Made by a program: the position numbers and the translations under genes. Under the pieces are notes generated by a model. That model saw nothing but the letters and a program-made list of their open reading frames with translations, was not told the origin of the DNA and did no database searches. From NCBI GenBank assembly GCA_001600695.1, contig BCKQ01000003.1:1339934-1403933 (forward strand): 64,000 nt of DNA, in the 5' to 3' direction. The DNA is from Ascoidea asiatica (lineage: Eukaryota > Ascomycota > Saccharomycetes > Ascoideales > Ascoideaceae). This document shows, in pieces, positions 53,238-63,841 of this stretch. Each line of letters starts with the position of its first letter. The stretch's first letter is position 1.

Positions 53238-55444
53238 ATGTACCAATCACCTTCAAGGTCCTTAGAATCTATTTCTTCTAAGATATATATTTATTATCAA
53301 AAAGGTATTCATCACTTTTCTTAATCAATAAATTCTTAAAATATATTAAGTATTAAAAAATATTAACAATATATTAAAAAATAAAATTTAATCAATTATA
53401 TCAAATTTCAAAAATTTAAGGTGATTATTTTCGAATACTTGATTTAATATTATCAGATACTGATATTTTATACTCAGAATCTTTAAGTCCTTCAACTAGA
53501 TTAATTATATCTCTAACTTTACTTACAAAATTGAATAATAATTATAAACTGGAAGGTTTTCAACAATTTTTAATATTATTAGATTTTTTCAGTTCAAATT
53601 TTGTTCAAAAAGCAAAATATTTGAATATTTTAAATAGAATTTTTAAAATTGATCCTTTTTGGGAAAAAGAAAAAAATTTGGTCGCAAATGAATATAATTA
53701 TTATAATGATTTATTCACAATAGAAAAAACTGGTCAAGATTCTTTCAGTAATAAAATTGATAGTTATATTAATAATGGTAATGATAATGTTAATTTGAAT
53801 ATTAGTGCTCTAAATATTAAATTTTCTGAAAATTCAATAAGTAATTCTAAAATATCTTTAATTCAACAAGCACGCAATTACATTGATTTTCTTCAGTTAA
53901 CTGAAAATGAAATACAACATAAATATATTCAATCATTCAATGTTTCTTTTAATGAAATTTTATCAATTAAAAATAAATTATCAAAATTATCTACTGCAAT
54001 GAAAGATAATTTCATTCCAAATTTTAAGAAAAATGAACCTAATAATCCAACAACAAATTTCGCTTCATTGCTTTTAAATAATAATACCTTTACATTCATA
54101 GTTTCAAATTTGTTTAATGAAATAATAGATTCAGATTTTTTAGTCAATTTACGAAAGTTAGTCGATTTAGAAATTTCAATATATTCGGATATTAATATTC
54201 TTGATTATTCTGTTCTGTTACAACCTAAAATTTTAATTAAAAAAATCGAAAAATGTTCAAGACCATCTAAAACTTATGCACTTAAGTTTGTTAACGCTAT
54301 TATAAAACTCAATATCATTAATAGTTTTTTAAAAATAATAGAAGGCAGTGATTATTATCTTGCTTATGAGATCCTAAGGGGTTTAATTAGGTTCATAAAT
54401 TCCATCGAAACAAAATCAATAAAAAGAAAAATGACTTCTAAAGAATTGAACGAAAATTTCTTTCTTTCTAAATCAACAAAAGATTCAATAATAATAACAT
54501 GCTGTAAGCTTTCAATGTTCTTATCTCTCAAAGAAAAGGAAGTTTCATCAAATGATTTGGAAAATTTATTTTCTCAAATTCAATTTATTGAAGACTTGAA
54601 TATAAATAAAACTAATATTCGAAATTCATTAATATCAAGCAATTCGGATTTAATCTTAGAATCTGCTTCTATTGTTGAAGATATTGATAATGATTTTTCT
54701 AGTGGAAAATTAGGGGAATTTTTTTTTGCTGCTGGTTTAATTAAAGAAAAATCTGCTTATGATAAAAAAAAACTTGTTTCTTTAGAAAATAATGAAACAA
54801 TTACAACAGGTGTTCGATTATCTAAATCCTGTATAGATGAAATGATAAGGTATTATATTATAGCAACAGTAACCAAATTAGAAGATGATCCTACTTTACT
54901 TTATATATTCGATAGAATTTTATGGGGATTGCTTATGTATGGAGGAGTTCATATTAAAACTTTATGGTTTTTTAAAATGCTTCGAGATTATTATAACACT
55001 AAATTCAAATATTATCCAGTTTACATGAAAGATGAAGTTTTCAAAATTTGTCCTGAATGGTTTAATGGATATTCGTTTATCAGGCAAATATATGGGTTAA
55101 AAGATTCAATTAAGGCACGATCTATTGATATGTGGGATGAAAAACAAGGAAGTAGTTTTTTAATTCCTCAAGCTTTATTGACAAAAAATGATGAGATAAT
55201 ATTACTAGACGAATTTTTTGATGAAAATAACCCTTATGGAAATAATAAAAGATTTGTTTTAGAAACTGCAGAAAGAGCTACTAGGATGCTGAGAAGTCAT
55301 ATTAAGTTGCATCACAAAATTGTTCAACATCAAATAGATAAAAGTCGTGGTTGGATAAACTTATGGGTTGAAAGTTATTCAGACCATAGATCCAAAGAAC
55401 TTCCAATAGCAATACAAGATATTTTAGAATTTTGTTCAGAGTGA
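53238..55444 (+). CDS. Unrecognised helical protein, probably two exons (intron 53305-53420)
   Basis: I do not recognise this family. The long frame beginning at 53421 has no ATG for about 190 codons, but a short exon from ATG 53238 to 53304 splices into it in frame. The donor is GTATTC, a weak match. A TATTAAC branch point occurs about 55 bases before the first AG, TTTAAG at 53420, and this branch sequence is the same as in SPT4. The join gives 696 residues, starting MYQSPSRSLESISSK, with helical sequence continuous across the junction. Most of the protein is predicted helical with few biased tracts. The C-terminal 250 residues look conserved (DRILWGLLMYGGVHIKTLWF, KRFVLETAERATRMLRSH, KSRGWINLWVESY). 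There is no signal or membrane segment. Neighbours give no hint. Confidence 0.65.
53305..53420 (+). other. Predicted intron of the gene at 53238
   Basis: 116 bases from GTATTC to TTTAAG, with TATTAAC inside. The phase is correct: one base of the split codon comes from exon 1 and two from exon 2. The donor departs from GTATGT, so the model needs transcript support. Confidence 0.5.
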
Positions 55445-55584
55445 TCTAGTTTCATAAAATTCTCATTGATAAGGGAAAAAGTTTATATTTTTGAATTATA
55501 TATGAATTTTAATAAAAAAATACATTTTGACTAAAAAAAATCTATGATCAAAGTTTTGTACAATATCCTAGTGAAGTCCAAATT

Positions 55585-56943
55585 TCAACTTAAAGCAGCT
55601 GCAATTGAGTTTTTTAAAATTGTGAGGCCGTCAATTATTACATTATCTTCAATGGTTAAGGCTGGTACAAATCTGATTACATTACCAGAAGCAGAAATTA
55701 TCAATAAACCTCTTTTTCTAGCTTCGTCGATTACTTTGTTTACTAAATCACCATCCTTAAATTCCATACCCAATAGAAGACCTTTACCCCTAACCTCTAA
55801 AATATCATTTGGATATTGTTTCTTCAAATCATTTAAAAACTCAACAAAAATGGAAGACTTTTTATTGACTTGATTTAAAAATTCAGGTTTTGAAAGCTGG
55901 TCTATAACATATAAGCCTATTCTGGATCCTAATGGATTACCCCCATATGTAGTACCATGATCTCCAACATGTAAAACACTTTCAATTTTTTCATTCACAA
56001 CAGTTGCAGCAATTGGAAACCCGTTTCCTAAGGCTTTTGCCATTGTAAATATATCAGGATGAGCATCTTTTGGTAAATATGAATGAGCCCATAATTTTCC
56101 TGTTCTTGCCAAACCACATTGAATTTCATCATATATTAAAATTACGTCATTCTTCTTACATAATGCTTTCAACTCTATCAAAAAGGATGTATCAATTGGA
56201 TGAACTCCACCTTCCCCTTGAACAGGCTCTATTATTACACCACATGTATTTTCACTGATCAAGGCTTTAACTGATTCAATATCATTTGGAGTAGCTACTT
56301 TAACACCAGGAACTAGTGGACTATATGGTTTTTGATATTTTGGATTTGGTGTTACAGACAAAGCTCCCATTGATCTTCCATGAAAACTTGATTTAAAGGT
56401 AATGAATTCGTATTTATCTTTATTCTTCAATGTTCCATATTTTCTAGCAAATTTCAAGGCAGCTTCATTTGCTTCTGTTCCTGAATTGCATAAAAATACT
56501 CTTGAGGAATTATACATTCCTTCATTTGCATGAGTTTTTTCAATGATTTCCTTTGATAACTTTGTTGTGTATAAATTATGATATAAATTTGAAGAATGAA
56601 CTAAAGTGTTTGCTTGATCAAACATGATTTCTGCAATTTTTGGATTAGAATGACCTAACCCGGTTACAGCTATACCTGCAGTAAAATCAATATATTTTCT
56701 ATCTTCTAAATCCCATAAATAAGCATTTGAACCTTTTGTAAAAACTAAATTAGGTCTTGAGTATGTGGTCACAGCAAATGGAGCATTTTCCTTCAAGAAT
56801 GAAAGTGTCTTTGATTCAAAATCTACTGGATCGGGATGAGTAACTGGAGAAACAGCAAAATATTTTGACGATTTTGAAAAGCTTCTTCCAAAAGCCAAAG
56901 AACCAGATATCTTGGAAAAACCTCTTAATGAACTTTTAAACAT
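55585..56943 (-). CDS. ARG8: Mitochondrial acetylornithine aminotransferase
   Basis: Arg8 transfers an amino group from glutamate to N-acetylglutamate semialdehyde in the mitochondrial matrix, the fourth step of arginine synthesis. The 452-residue precursor starts with a basic, Ser-rich presequence (MFKSSLRGFSKISGSLAFGR) and the mature enzyme begins near residue 45. Seen in order: TTYSRPNLVFTKG, YIDFTAGIAVTGLGHSNP, LCNSGTEANEAALKFAR, SFHGRSMGALSVT, EPVQGEGG, ILIYDEIQCGLARTG, the PLP lysine in TMAKALGNGFP near residue 300, and HGTTYGGNPLGSRIG. The GTEANE and GRSMGAL wording is that of the acetylornithine branch, not GABA or ornithine-delta transaminases. A TGAGTCA site about 125 bases upstream fits Gcn4 control. 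Its 3' end lies 140 bases from the convergent neighbour. Confidence 0.94.
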   Translation of the reverse strand: MFKSSLRGFSKISGSLAFGRSFSKSSKYFAVSPVTHPDPVDFESKTLSFLKENAPFAVTTYSRPNLVFTKGSNAYLWDLEDRKYIDFTAGIAVTGLGHSNPKIAEIMFDQANTLVHSSNLYHNLYTTKLSKEIIEKTHANEGMYNSSRVFLCNSGTEANEAALKFARKYGTLKNKDKYEFITFKSSFHGRSMGALSVTPNPKYQKPYSPLVPGVKVATPNDIESVKALISENTCGVIIEPVQGEGGVHPIDTSFLIELKALCKKNDVILIYDEIQCGLARTGKLWAHSYLPKDAHPDIFTMAKALGNGFPIAATVVNEKIESVLHVGDHGTTYGGNPLGSRIGLYVIDQLSKPEFLNQVNKKSSIFVEFLNDLKKQYPNDILEVRGKGLLLGMEFKDGDLVNKVIDEARKRGLLIISASGNVIRFVPALTIEDNVIIDGLTILKNSIAAALS

Positions 56944-57727
56944 TATATTTCTGTTTCCAAATAAAAAATGACTTCAAGTCTATTGATTTTACTTCCTTTA
57001 TAAACATAAAACTAAGGATATTTATATTCTATTTATATTTTCCAATTTGAAAATTCGAAATTTCAGTGAGTCACCTCGACAAATGAAAAGAAAGGAAATA
57101 AAGCCCTCAATATAGGGCTAAATCTAAAGTAGATGACGTGAAATTTAGAGTTATCATACCTAAATAATGCCGGTAATAATAGCCATAATTAAATAATACT
57201 GTGTATTAAACAAAACTTTTAAAAAAATAAAGATATCAAGAAATGAAATTAAATTCTTATAAAAAAGACTCAGAAAAGAGTATAGTATGATTGATCCAAA
57301 AGGCATACAAACACGTATTATGAGAGCATGAAAAACCGTAAATCATAAATATTGGATTTTGAGGAAGAAATTAGGAAAATAATCAGTATTAATAAAAACA
57401 AAAAAAATATTATCTGGGGGTAAATGAGTAAAACAAAAAAGCTTAATCTATGATATAAAATGAATTTTGAAAGATATGATTAAAAATAATACATTGATAA
57501 ACGTTTAGGAGGTAACAATCACGAACAATCAGGCAATGATTGATTTGAACAGAGAACAAGAACAATTTAAAAGAATAAAGTCAAAATTATGGGAATAAGT
57601 AAAACAAAATGAAGAAGAAAACATGTCTCAAGACTGAAAATAAATAAAAAAAAAGAAAAATTAAGGAAATAACAAAAAAGAAAGACCTGATAAACAAATA
57701 ATATCAAAAGTTAAAAATTGAATCAAA
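56944..57727. other. ARG8 promoter and 3' region of the next gene
   Basis: Both neighbours are on the minus strand. The Gcn4-type site lies near the left end. The remainder is A-rich with many AAAATAAA words, consistent with the 3' untranslated region of the large gene to the right. No other gene is seen. Confidence 0.55.
57067..57073 (-). promoter_or_regulatory. Gcn4-type site upstream of ARG8
   Basis: TGAGTCA, the core Gcn4/AP-1 site, about 125 bases upstream of the ARG8 start. Amino-acid biosynthetic genes of yeasts commonly carry it at this distance. Confidence 0.55.
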
Positions 57728-60700
57728 TCAATCCACATCTTCTCCTGCTTCTTCTATTATTATGTCAATCATAGGGTCTTGCTGAACGTCATTAACTAAA
57801 AAGTAATTCATTCCATAGATATCGTTTTCCTCTTCATTAGGACTATTTTCTCCTGTTCCTGTTTTTGTGTCTGAAAAATCTGTTATTGTACGCCCTCTTA
57901 AAAGCTGTCTTTCCCTATCAATTCTCATTTTCACTGCAATTCTACAGTCCTCGAGAATGGAAATCTTTTGTTCAAATGGAACATCATATTCCGGTTCACT
58001 AAACCAAGTTGGAGAAAATTTTGATTGCTTTCTTGAACTATTTCCATATGAATAAAATCCCCTTCCAAGTAAACTGCCCGGGCTAGAAGAATTATTCAAC
58101 TTTTTTGGAATTAAAATATTAGTTAAATTTTTAGTTTCAGTACTATATCTACTCAAATCCTCTGTTGAAGCTGAATGGATAGAAGAAGCACCATCAGATG
58201 AGTAACCATCATTTCTATTGCCAATCATCTTGGTCGAATCATAATAAGAATCTAATGTAAGTATAGTCATGGATTGCCTTTTCCTAAGTGTTGGGTTTGA
58301 ATTAATGAAACTTTTGTGCTTATTGGATGTAGTTGAAGTTTGAGGGAAGCTTGATAAAATTGATGAACGGTTAGAAGAATTCAAGTCTGAAAGTAAAACA
58401 TTGTTGGACTGGATTACCCCACCAATTGGTGATTTATAATCAGTAGATAAATTACCTCTATTCAAGATCGCATTGTTTTTGGAAACCATATTTGGACTTC
58501 GGCTTCTACTTGATAATCGTGATTCAGAGTTTAGCAGTATTTTGGATTCAATTGATATATCTTTATAATGTTTTTTAGAATAAGCATTTTTGGTAATTGA
58601 CAAAGAAGTTGTAGGTCTGTTAATTTTTAGCTCGTTATTTTCCAAGTCTGAATGCATTATTGTCTTATTAAATTCTTCAGCTAAAGAATACTCCGATTTT
58701 ATATTGGAAATTGATTTTGCTTTAGATAGCGTTCTTATTGCAGTATTTGAATTGAAAGTATTGATATTCAGAGGTTTTAAGGTTCTTCTTGAATTGGACT
58801 CTAATGTTGACTTTGATCTTTTACGATTCAAAAGCTCATTAGAATAGTTTTTATGATCATTTCTGCCTGATAAATAATCTGGAACTGTTAATGAGAGAAT
58901 TTTATTATGTTTTTTCAGAACTTGGTGATTTCCTCTCGAATCTTGGCCTAATTGCAGATGTTCATTCATTTCATGATTTTCATTAGAATCAGTATTAAAG
59001 GATATAGCTGAAGTTGAACTTATTGAAGAAGTTGCACTACTATTATTAGAATTTGGATTAGAATTTTCTTCTATAGCTGAATCTAAACTTGATATCGACA
59101 AGTTTTTCAATTTTTTTTCCATTGCATAATGAAGATCCGAAGTTGGTGAGTTTGTTACTAAATTTGGATCTGATAATACTAATATTCTTCCATTGGTTTT
59201 GGAGTTTCTTCTACTGGAATTAGGAGACGAATTTCTAGTTGTAGTTAATAAAGAATAAGTATTAGAATCTTTCTGACTAATGCTTGATCGTTTCAGTACC
59301 TGAATTTGATTTTCAATTAATGATAAACGTTTAGGACTTGGTGTGTGTGATAATAAATTTTCAATTGGAGAGATAATTGGACTTTTTGGAGATCTCAATT
59401 TTAATTTCGATTTATTGAAAGAATGATGAGAATTAGAATAAGATGAACCCAGTGTGGAAGTAGAAAATCTTTTGTAGTTTGAGTGAGAGAAGGTCGTTGT
59501 AGTTGAGGTTGTCGTAGTAGTTGTTGATGATATAGAATCAGAATTTAAATGAATTTTATTGGTATTATCATTACTTATGAATGAAGTCGGTAATGATTTA
59601 CCTGTATCTGGTGTTAGTGGAGATAATATATCTTTTTTAATTAAAGGAGATTTTGCAATTGGAGATAATGAAGATAGAAAAGTCTTTGAATCAATATTAT
59701 CAATATCTTTTGAAGACGATTCTTTCAAAGTATGATGAAATTGACGTAATTGAGCTCTTGACCTTGGTCTTTTTGGTAATAAATTATTATTGTTTTTATT
59801 ATTTTTAAAATTATTATTTGAAAATGAAGTTGTTAAAGAACTTTTTCTTGATCTTGATGATGAAGAAGAAGTAGGACGGGCATAATGAGGTACATTTGAG
59901 TAGTCATCATTTGAATCATGAGAAGATATATAAGATTGATAATCTTGATCAATTGGAGTTGGATTTAATAAATTATTGAAAGAAAGTGGGGTATAATTAT
60001 AAGAATTATTATCATCATTATTATTTTTAACATTGTTATCATTGCTATCATTATTATATTTATTAATATTAGTATTTATATTATTATCAATATAATTATC
60101 ACTATTGTTATCAAAAATTTGATTATTTATATAATTAATATTTTGATTTTGGATATTAATTTGAATTTTTTCTTCAAAGTTACTATTATTATCATTTTCT
60201 ATATCTGAATATATTTCATTATCATTGTCATGATTATTATCTGTAAGGGTATTGGAGAAATTATCTGAAAAGTTTATTTCATTTGAATCAGTTGGTTCTA
60301 AAGTTGAATTTGAATTTATTGAAGAATTAGAGATATTTGAAGAGTTATTTAAATGAGTAGCATTAAATAAATAAACATTAAAAATTCTTTTAACTTGAAC
60401 ATGAAATGATAATCTTTGTAAATAACCTTGAATAATATTATTTCTATCATCTTTATTTAAAAAATTTCTATTTTGAGATAGAATTAAATTCCATTGAAAA
60501 TTATAAGAGTCTTTAACAAAAAATTTTTTAAAATTTTTATCAATATTATGTTCAATATAAAAATTTGATTGATTAACAAGAATATGAATATAATTTGATA
60601 AATTTGAAGAAGAATTTAAAATAGAAAATTTAAAAAATTTATTAATTGGATTTAAATTTGGTAAATTTTTTAGAAATTTTGGTGGTTCAGATAATATTAA

Positions 60701-61288
60701 TAAAGATCTGAATTTATTTTTTGACCAATCTATTAAGATTCTATGTTTATTATTGATTAAAATTCTTTCAAATTCAGTTCTATTATATAATATATCTAAT
60801 TTTAGTTCATCATCAGTTGATAAATTTGTATTATTTAAAAAGATATTTGAAACAGTTCTTGAATTTCTTTCTTTAAGATTGTTATTGTTATCTTTTGAAC
60901 TATTATTGTTGTTTTCATTACTATCATTGATTGGAATTGAATATAAACCATTTTTATCAAAAATGAAATTTGGTAGATTATAAATTTTTAATCTTTTATA
61001 CATATAAGACAAAGCTTTGATTTGTAAATCTATATCATCTTCATTTTGACCTTGAATGTAAGAAGGAATTTTTTGATAAGAAGAGAATTTATTATAAATT
61101 GCATCAGAATCAGATTCTATAGAATCTATTGAATCTGTGGATTCAGTCTGATCAGTTATAGATTTTAACGAATTATTCTCATTTTCATTTTGAAATTCAT
61201 TATCATTTTCATTGTCACTATTAGAATCAATTTCCAAATCACTGTTATTTGTGTTATTTGACCAAATAGCACTCAAAAGACGATTCAT
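57728..61288 (-). CDS. Large Ser/Asn-rich protein, possibly related to Gip3/Her1
   Basis: The 1186-residue product is mostly low-complexity Ser/Asn. Conserved-looking parts are residues about 85-115 (IKALSYMYKRLKIYNLPNFIFDKNGLYSIP) and 140-310 (ILIDWSKNKFRSLLILSEPPKFLKNLP, WNLILSQNRNFLNKDDRNNIIQGYLQRLSF, QVKRIFNVYLFNATHL). The C-terminus (FSPTWFSEPEYDVPFEQKISILEDCRIAVKMRIDRERQLLRGRT) is also distinctive. Many SP/TP sites and basic RSRSR or KRPRSR stretches suggest phosphorylation control. The overall plan, a conserved N-terminal third followed by a phospho-rich tail, and the proximity of DSC3 made me think of the yeast Gip3/Her1 pair, which lie near DSC3 in S. cerevisiae. I am not sure of that. 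The motif KRIFNV resembles a Glc7-binding RVxF. There is no membrane segment. Confidence 0.6.
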   Translation of the reverse strand: MNRLLSAIWSNNTNNSDLEIDSNSDNENDNEFQNENENNSLKSITDQTESTDSIDSIESDSDAIYNKFSSYQKIPSYIQGQNEDDIDLQIKALSYMYKRLKIYNLPNFIFDKNGLYSIPINDSNENNNNSSKDNNNNLKERNSRTVSNIFLNNTNLSTDDELKLDILYNRTEFERILINNKHRILIDWSKNKFRSLLILSEPPKFLKNLPNLNPINKFFKFSILNSSSNLSNYIHILVNQSNFYIEHNIDKNFKKFFVKDSYNFQWNLILSQNRNFLNKDDRNNIIQGYLQRLSFHVQVKRIFNVYLFNATHLNNSSNISNSSINSNSTLEPTDSNEINFSDNFSNTLTDNNHDNDNEIYSDIENDNNSNFEEKIQINIQNQNINYINNQIFDNNSDNYIDNNINTNINKYNNDSNDNNVKNNNDDNNSYNYTPLSFNNLLNPTPIDQDYQSYISSHDSNDDYSNVPHYARPTSSSSSRSRKSSLTTSFSNNNFKNNKNNNNLLPKRPRSRAQLRQFHHTLKESSSKDIDNIDSKTFLSSLSPIAKSPLIKKDILSPLTPDTGKSLPTSFISNDNTNKIHLNSDSISSTTTTTTSTTTTFSHSNYKRFSTSTLGSSYSNSHHSFNKSKLKLRSPKSPIISPIENLLSHTPSPKRLSLIENQIQVLKRSSISQKDSNTYSLLTTTRNSSPNSSRRNSKTNGRILVLSDPNLVTNSPTSDLHYAMEKKLKNLSISSLDSAIEENSNPNSNNSSATSSISSTSAISFNTDSNENHEMNEHLQLGQDSRGNHQVLKKHNKILSLTVPDYLSGRNDHKNYSNELLNRKRSKSTLESNSRRTLKPLNINTFNSNTAIRTLSKAKSISNIKSEYSLAEEFNKTIMHSDLENNELKINRPTTSLSITKNAYSKKHYKDISIESKILLNSESRLSSRSRSPNMVSKNNAILNRGNLSTDYKSPIGGVIQSNNVLLSDLNSSNRSSILSSFPQTSTTSNKHKSFINSNPTLRKRQSMTILTLDSYYDSTKMIGNRNDGYSSDGASSIHSASTEDLSRYSTETKNLTNILIPKKLNNSSSPGSLLGRGFYSYGNSSRKQSKFSPTWFSEPEYDVPFEQKISILEDCRIAVKMRIDRERQLLRGRTITDFSDTKTGTGENSPNEEENDIYGMNYFLVNDVQQDPMIDIIIEEAGEDVD

Positions 61289-63303
61289 TAATTATAAAAT
61301 TATTATATTAATATTATTAAATTCAATGACATTTAAATGTTAATTTTGATTAATGAGTAGTTATATACTATGTTATAATAAATGAGAAGAAATAAGAAAC
61401 TGAAATAACTTTTATTAAATTAAGAAAAATGGGTAAATAGGAATCAAAAGAATTTATTGAAAATTTTAGTTGGATAAAATAATGAATGAAATTATTTTCA
61501 ATAATTCACAGTTAATTAGTACTTTGACAAATGTTTTAAGATATAAAGATAATTGATTAGATATTATAGTTATGATTATTTAATGGATTCAATAATTGAA
61601 TAAATCAGAATGAAGTGTAGTGATATTTTGATTTATTTATTTATTAATTGATTGATTGATTGATTGATTGATTTGGTGTTTGAGTAATTTAATTATTAAG
61701 TGATGGTCTATTGAATATACCAATAGAGTAGTTATAAATTAATATCGTTCTTTAATTCATTAATTTATTAATTCTGGAATTGTTTTACTCTTTAATTATT
61801 TGATTGTTTTATTCCTTAATTGCTTAAAGTCTTAATAGTTTCCTTGTTTAATCCTTTGATACTGTAACGTTAATTTATTCTTTCTGTATTTAATTGTTGT
61901 TAAGTTACGGTGGTTTGAAAGTGCACCGGCAAAGAGATTTAGCTTAGCTTAACTTAGCTTAATGTTAATATGTTAACAGTATTACCTGAAATTTGAAAAG
62001 GTTAATTCAGAACCTTTAAAGAGTAAAATTATATTACAAACTAAAAAATATTAATAACAATACTAGAAAATCAATAAACAATACTGTAATCAATAATCAA
62101 ATCAATAATAATGGAGAAATATGTAGATATGGATTCAATTTGAAAAAACAAATATTACTACTACAGTTCGCTCTGCTAGAATAGATTTTTAAACAATTCA
62201 AGAGAATGGAAAAAACAGGATACGAATAAAACAATAATAATAGACATTTAATGACTATTGAACATTTGATTTGATCAATAAAATGAATATTTTAAATATT
62301 TGAACAAATAAGAGCTAATAATTAAGTAAAATTTTAGGTAAATAAATAATTAAATAGTAAAATAAATATTAAAATAAAAAAATTCTGATAATTATTATTT
62401 TTCATATCATCATTCTACATTTCGAATCATCAATTTAATCATCATTTCATTCATTAGATAATTTCAATTATTCAACAGATGAGCTCTTAAAAGCTTTTTT
62501 GAGATTGAATGAGCTTGAAATAACTTGACTTGACTTTTTCTTTAGAGCTATTTCGGTTTATTTTGAGGAAATAATCACCATTTTCTTTGTGTAATTTTAA
62601 TTTCAGGTCTTTTCGCTGGATCTGGCCACTCACAAGCTGAGCTGAGCTTATGCTCTTAGAAGGCTTCCATCCCTGCGATCCGTGTCTGTGGTCTCAGAGT
62701 TTGCAATTGTCGGTCAAAGTGGAAGTGCCACGTACAGCACCAGCATATTTCAAGAAATATGTGGCGCATTAAAAGATTGCTGAGTCATCAATTGGCACAT
62801 GTTTTAATTGAGACCATAAATGTGGGCTTTGATCGTTTGTAAATGCATAAATATACTTACTAATACACTTATACACGTCCTTTAGCGGACAATTTAATCC
62901 AGCCAATCAGAAGCGACTAGCCAGTCAGGCTGCTTCGGATGCTCGAGAAAAGTCGAAATTGCTTGGAAAATTGCTGTTTTCGGTCACAAATTGCCGCGAG
63001 TTTTGTGCTTCCAACAGGAAAGAACAAAAGAGAAAAATTTTGAAAGGCTGTAATAAGCACGTGAGCGAGATAAGCACTGGATTAGTAATTAAAATCATTA
63101 TTAGATGGAATTTTTACTCAACGGTAAAAATCCATCAAAATTTCATTTTTGATTTGAAAATAATTTTATTCTCAAGTCTATTTCTTATCATTATCATTAT
63201 CATTTATAAAACTATTATTATTATTATATATTTCACTTAATTTTCCTTTTAAAAATATTACTTTATTCAATAAAATAGATATTTCAAAATACAGTATATC
63301 AAA
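61289..63303. other. 2.0-kb divergent promoter region, large Ser/Asn gene / DRE2
   Basis: TTGA tetramer repeats lie at about 61648-61671, and AGCTTAGCTTAACTTAGCTTA short repeats at about 61940-61961. A large GC-richer patch runs from about 62600 to 62960. A TGAGTCA site is at 62781-62787 and a CACGTG E-box at 63058-63063. A 93-codon plus-strand frame near 62959-63240 is probably part of the DRE2 promoter, not a gene. Confidence 0.5.
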
Positions 63304-63805
63304 ATGTCAGATCATTTATTATTAATATTGGATTCATCAATAATTTCAAGTCCTGATAAAGTTGAAATTTTTAAAAATTTATTAACAAAAAAATACTCAA
63401 ATTCCATAATATCACAATATTTTATTGAAATTTTAATCAATAATGAGAAAAAGATAGTTTCAAATAATTTAAATAAATTTAATTATATATATTACTTAAC
63501 TATTTCAAATTATGACTATTTTATAAAAAATCTATCAATAGATCAAAAAAATCAGGATAGTAACCTATTAGAAGAATCAAATAACATTAATAATAGTAAT
63601 AGTAATCAATATAACATTGATGATAAATTTTTATCAATAATTTTCAAACTATTAAATTCTGATGGAAAATTTTATTATTTAAAAACTTTAAATGAAAAAA
63701 ATGATTTAAGTTTTTTATCGATCTCAAATGGATTGATAATTATAAATAATTATTTATTCAAACCAGATTTATCAAATAACCAAGTTACTCTTAACCTTAA
63801 TAGTA

Positions 63806-63841
<36 letters not shown>

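Noticed and set aside
62959-63240. 93-codon plus-strand frame before DRE2
   Set aside because: It lies in the DRE2 promoter, and its second half is a simple ATT/ATC repeat.
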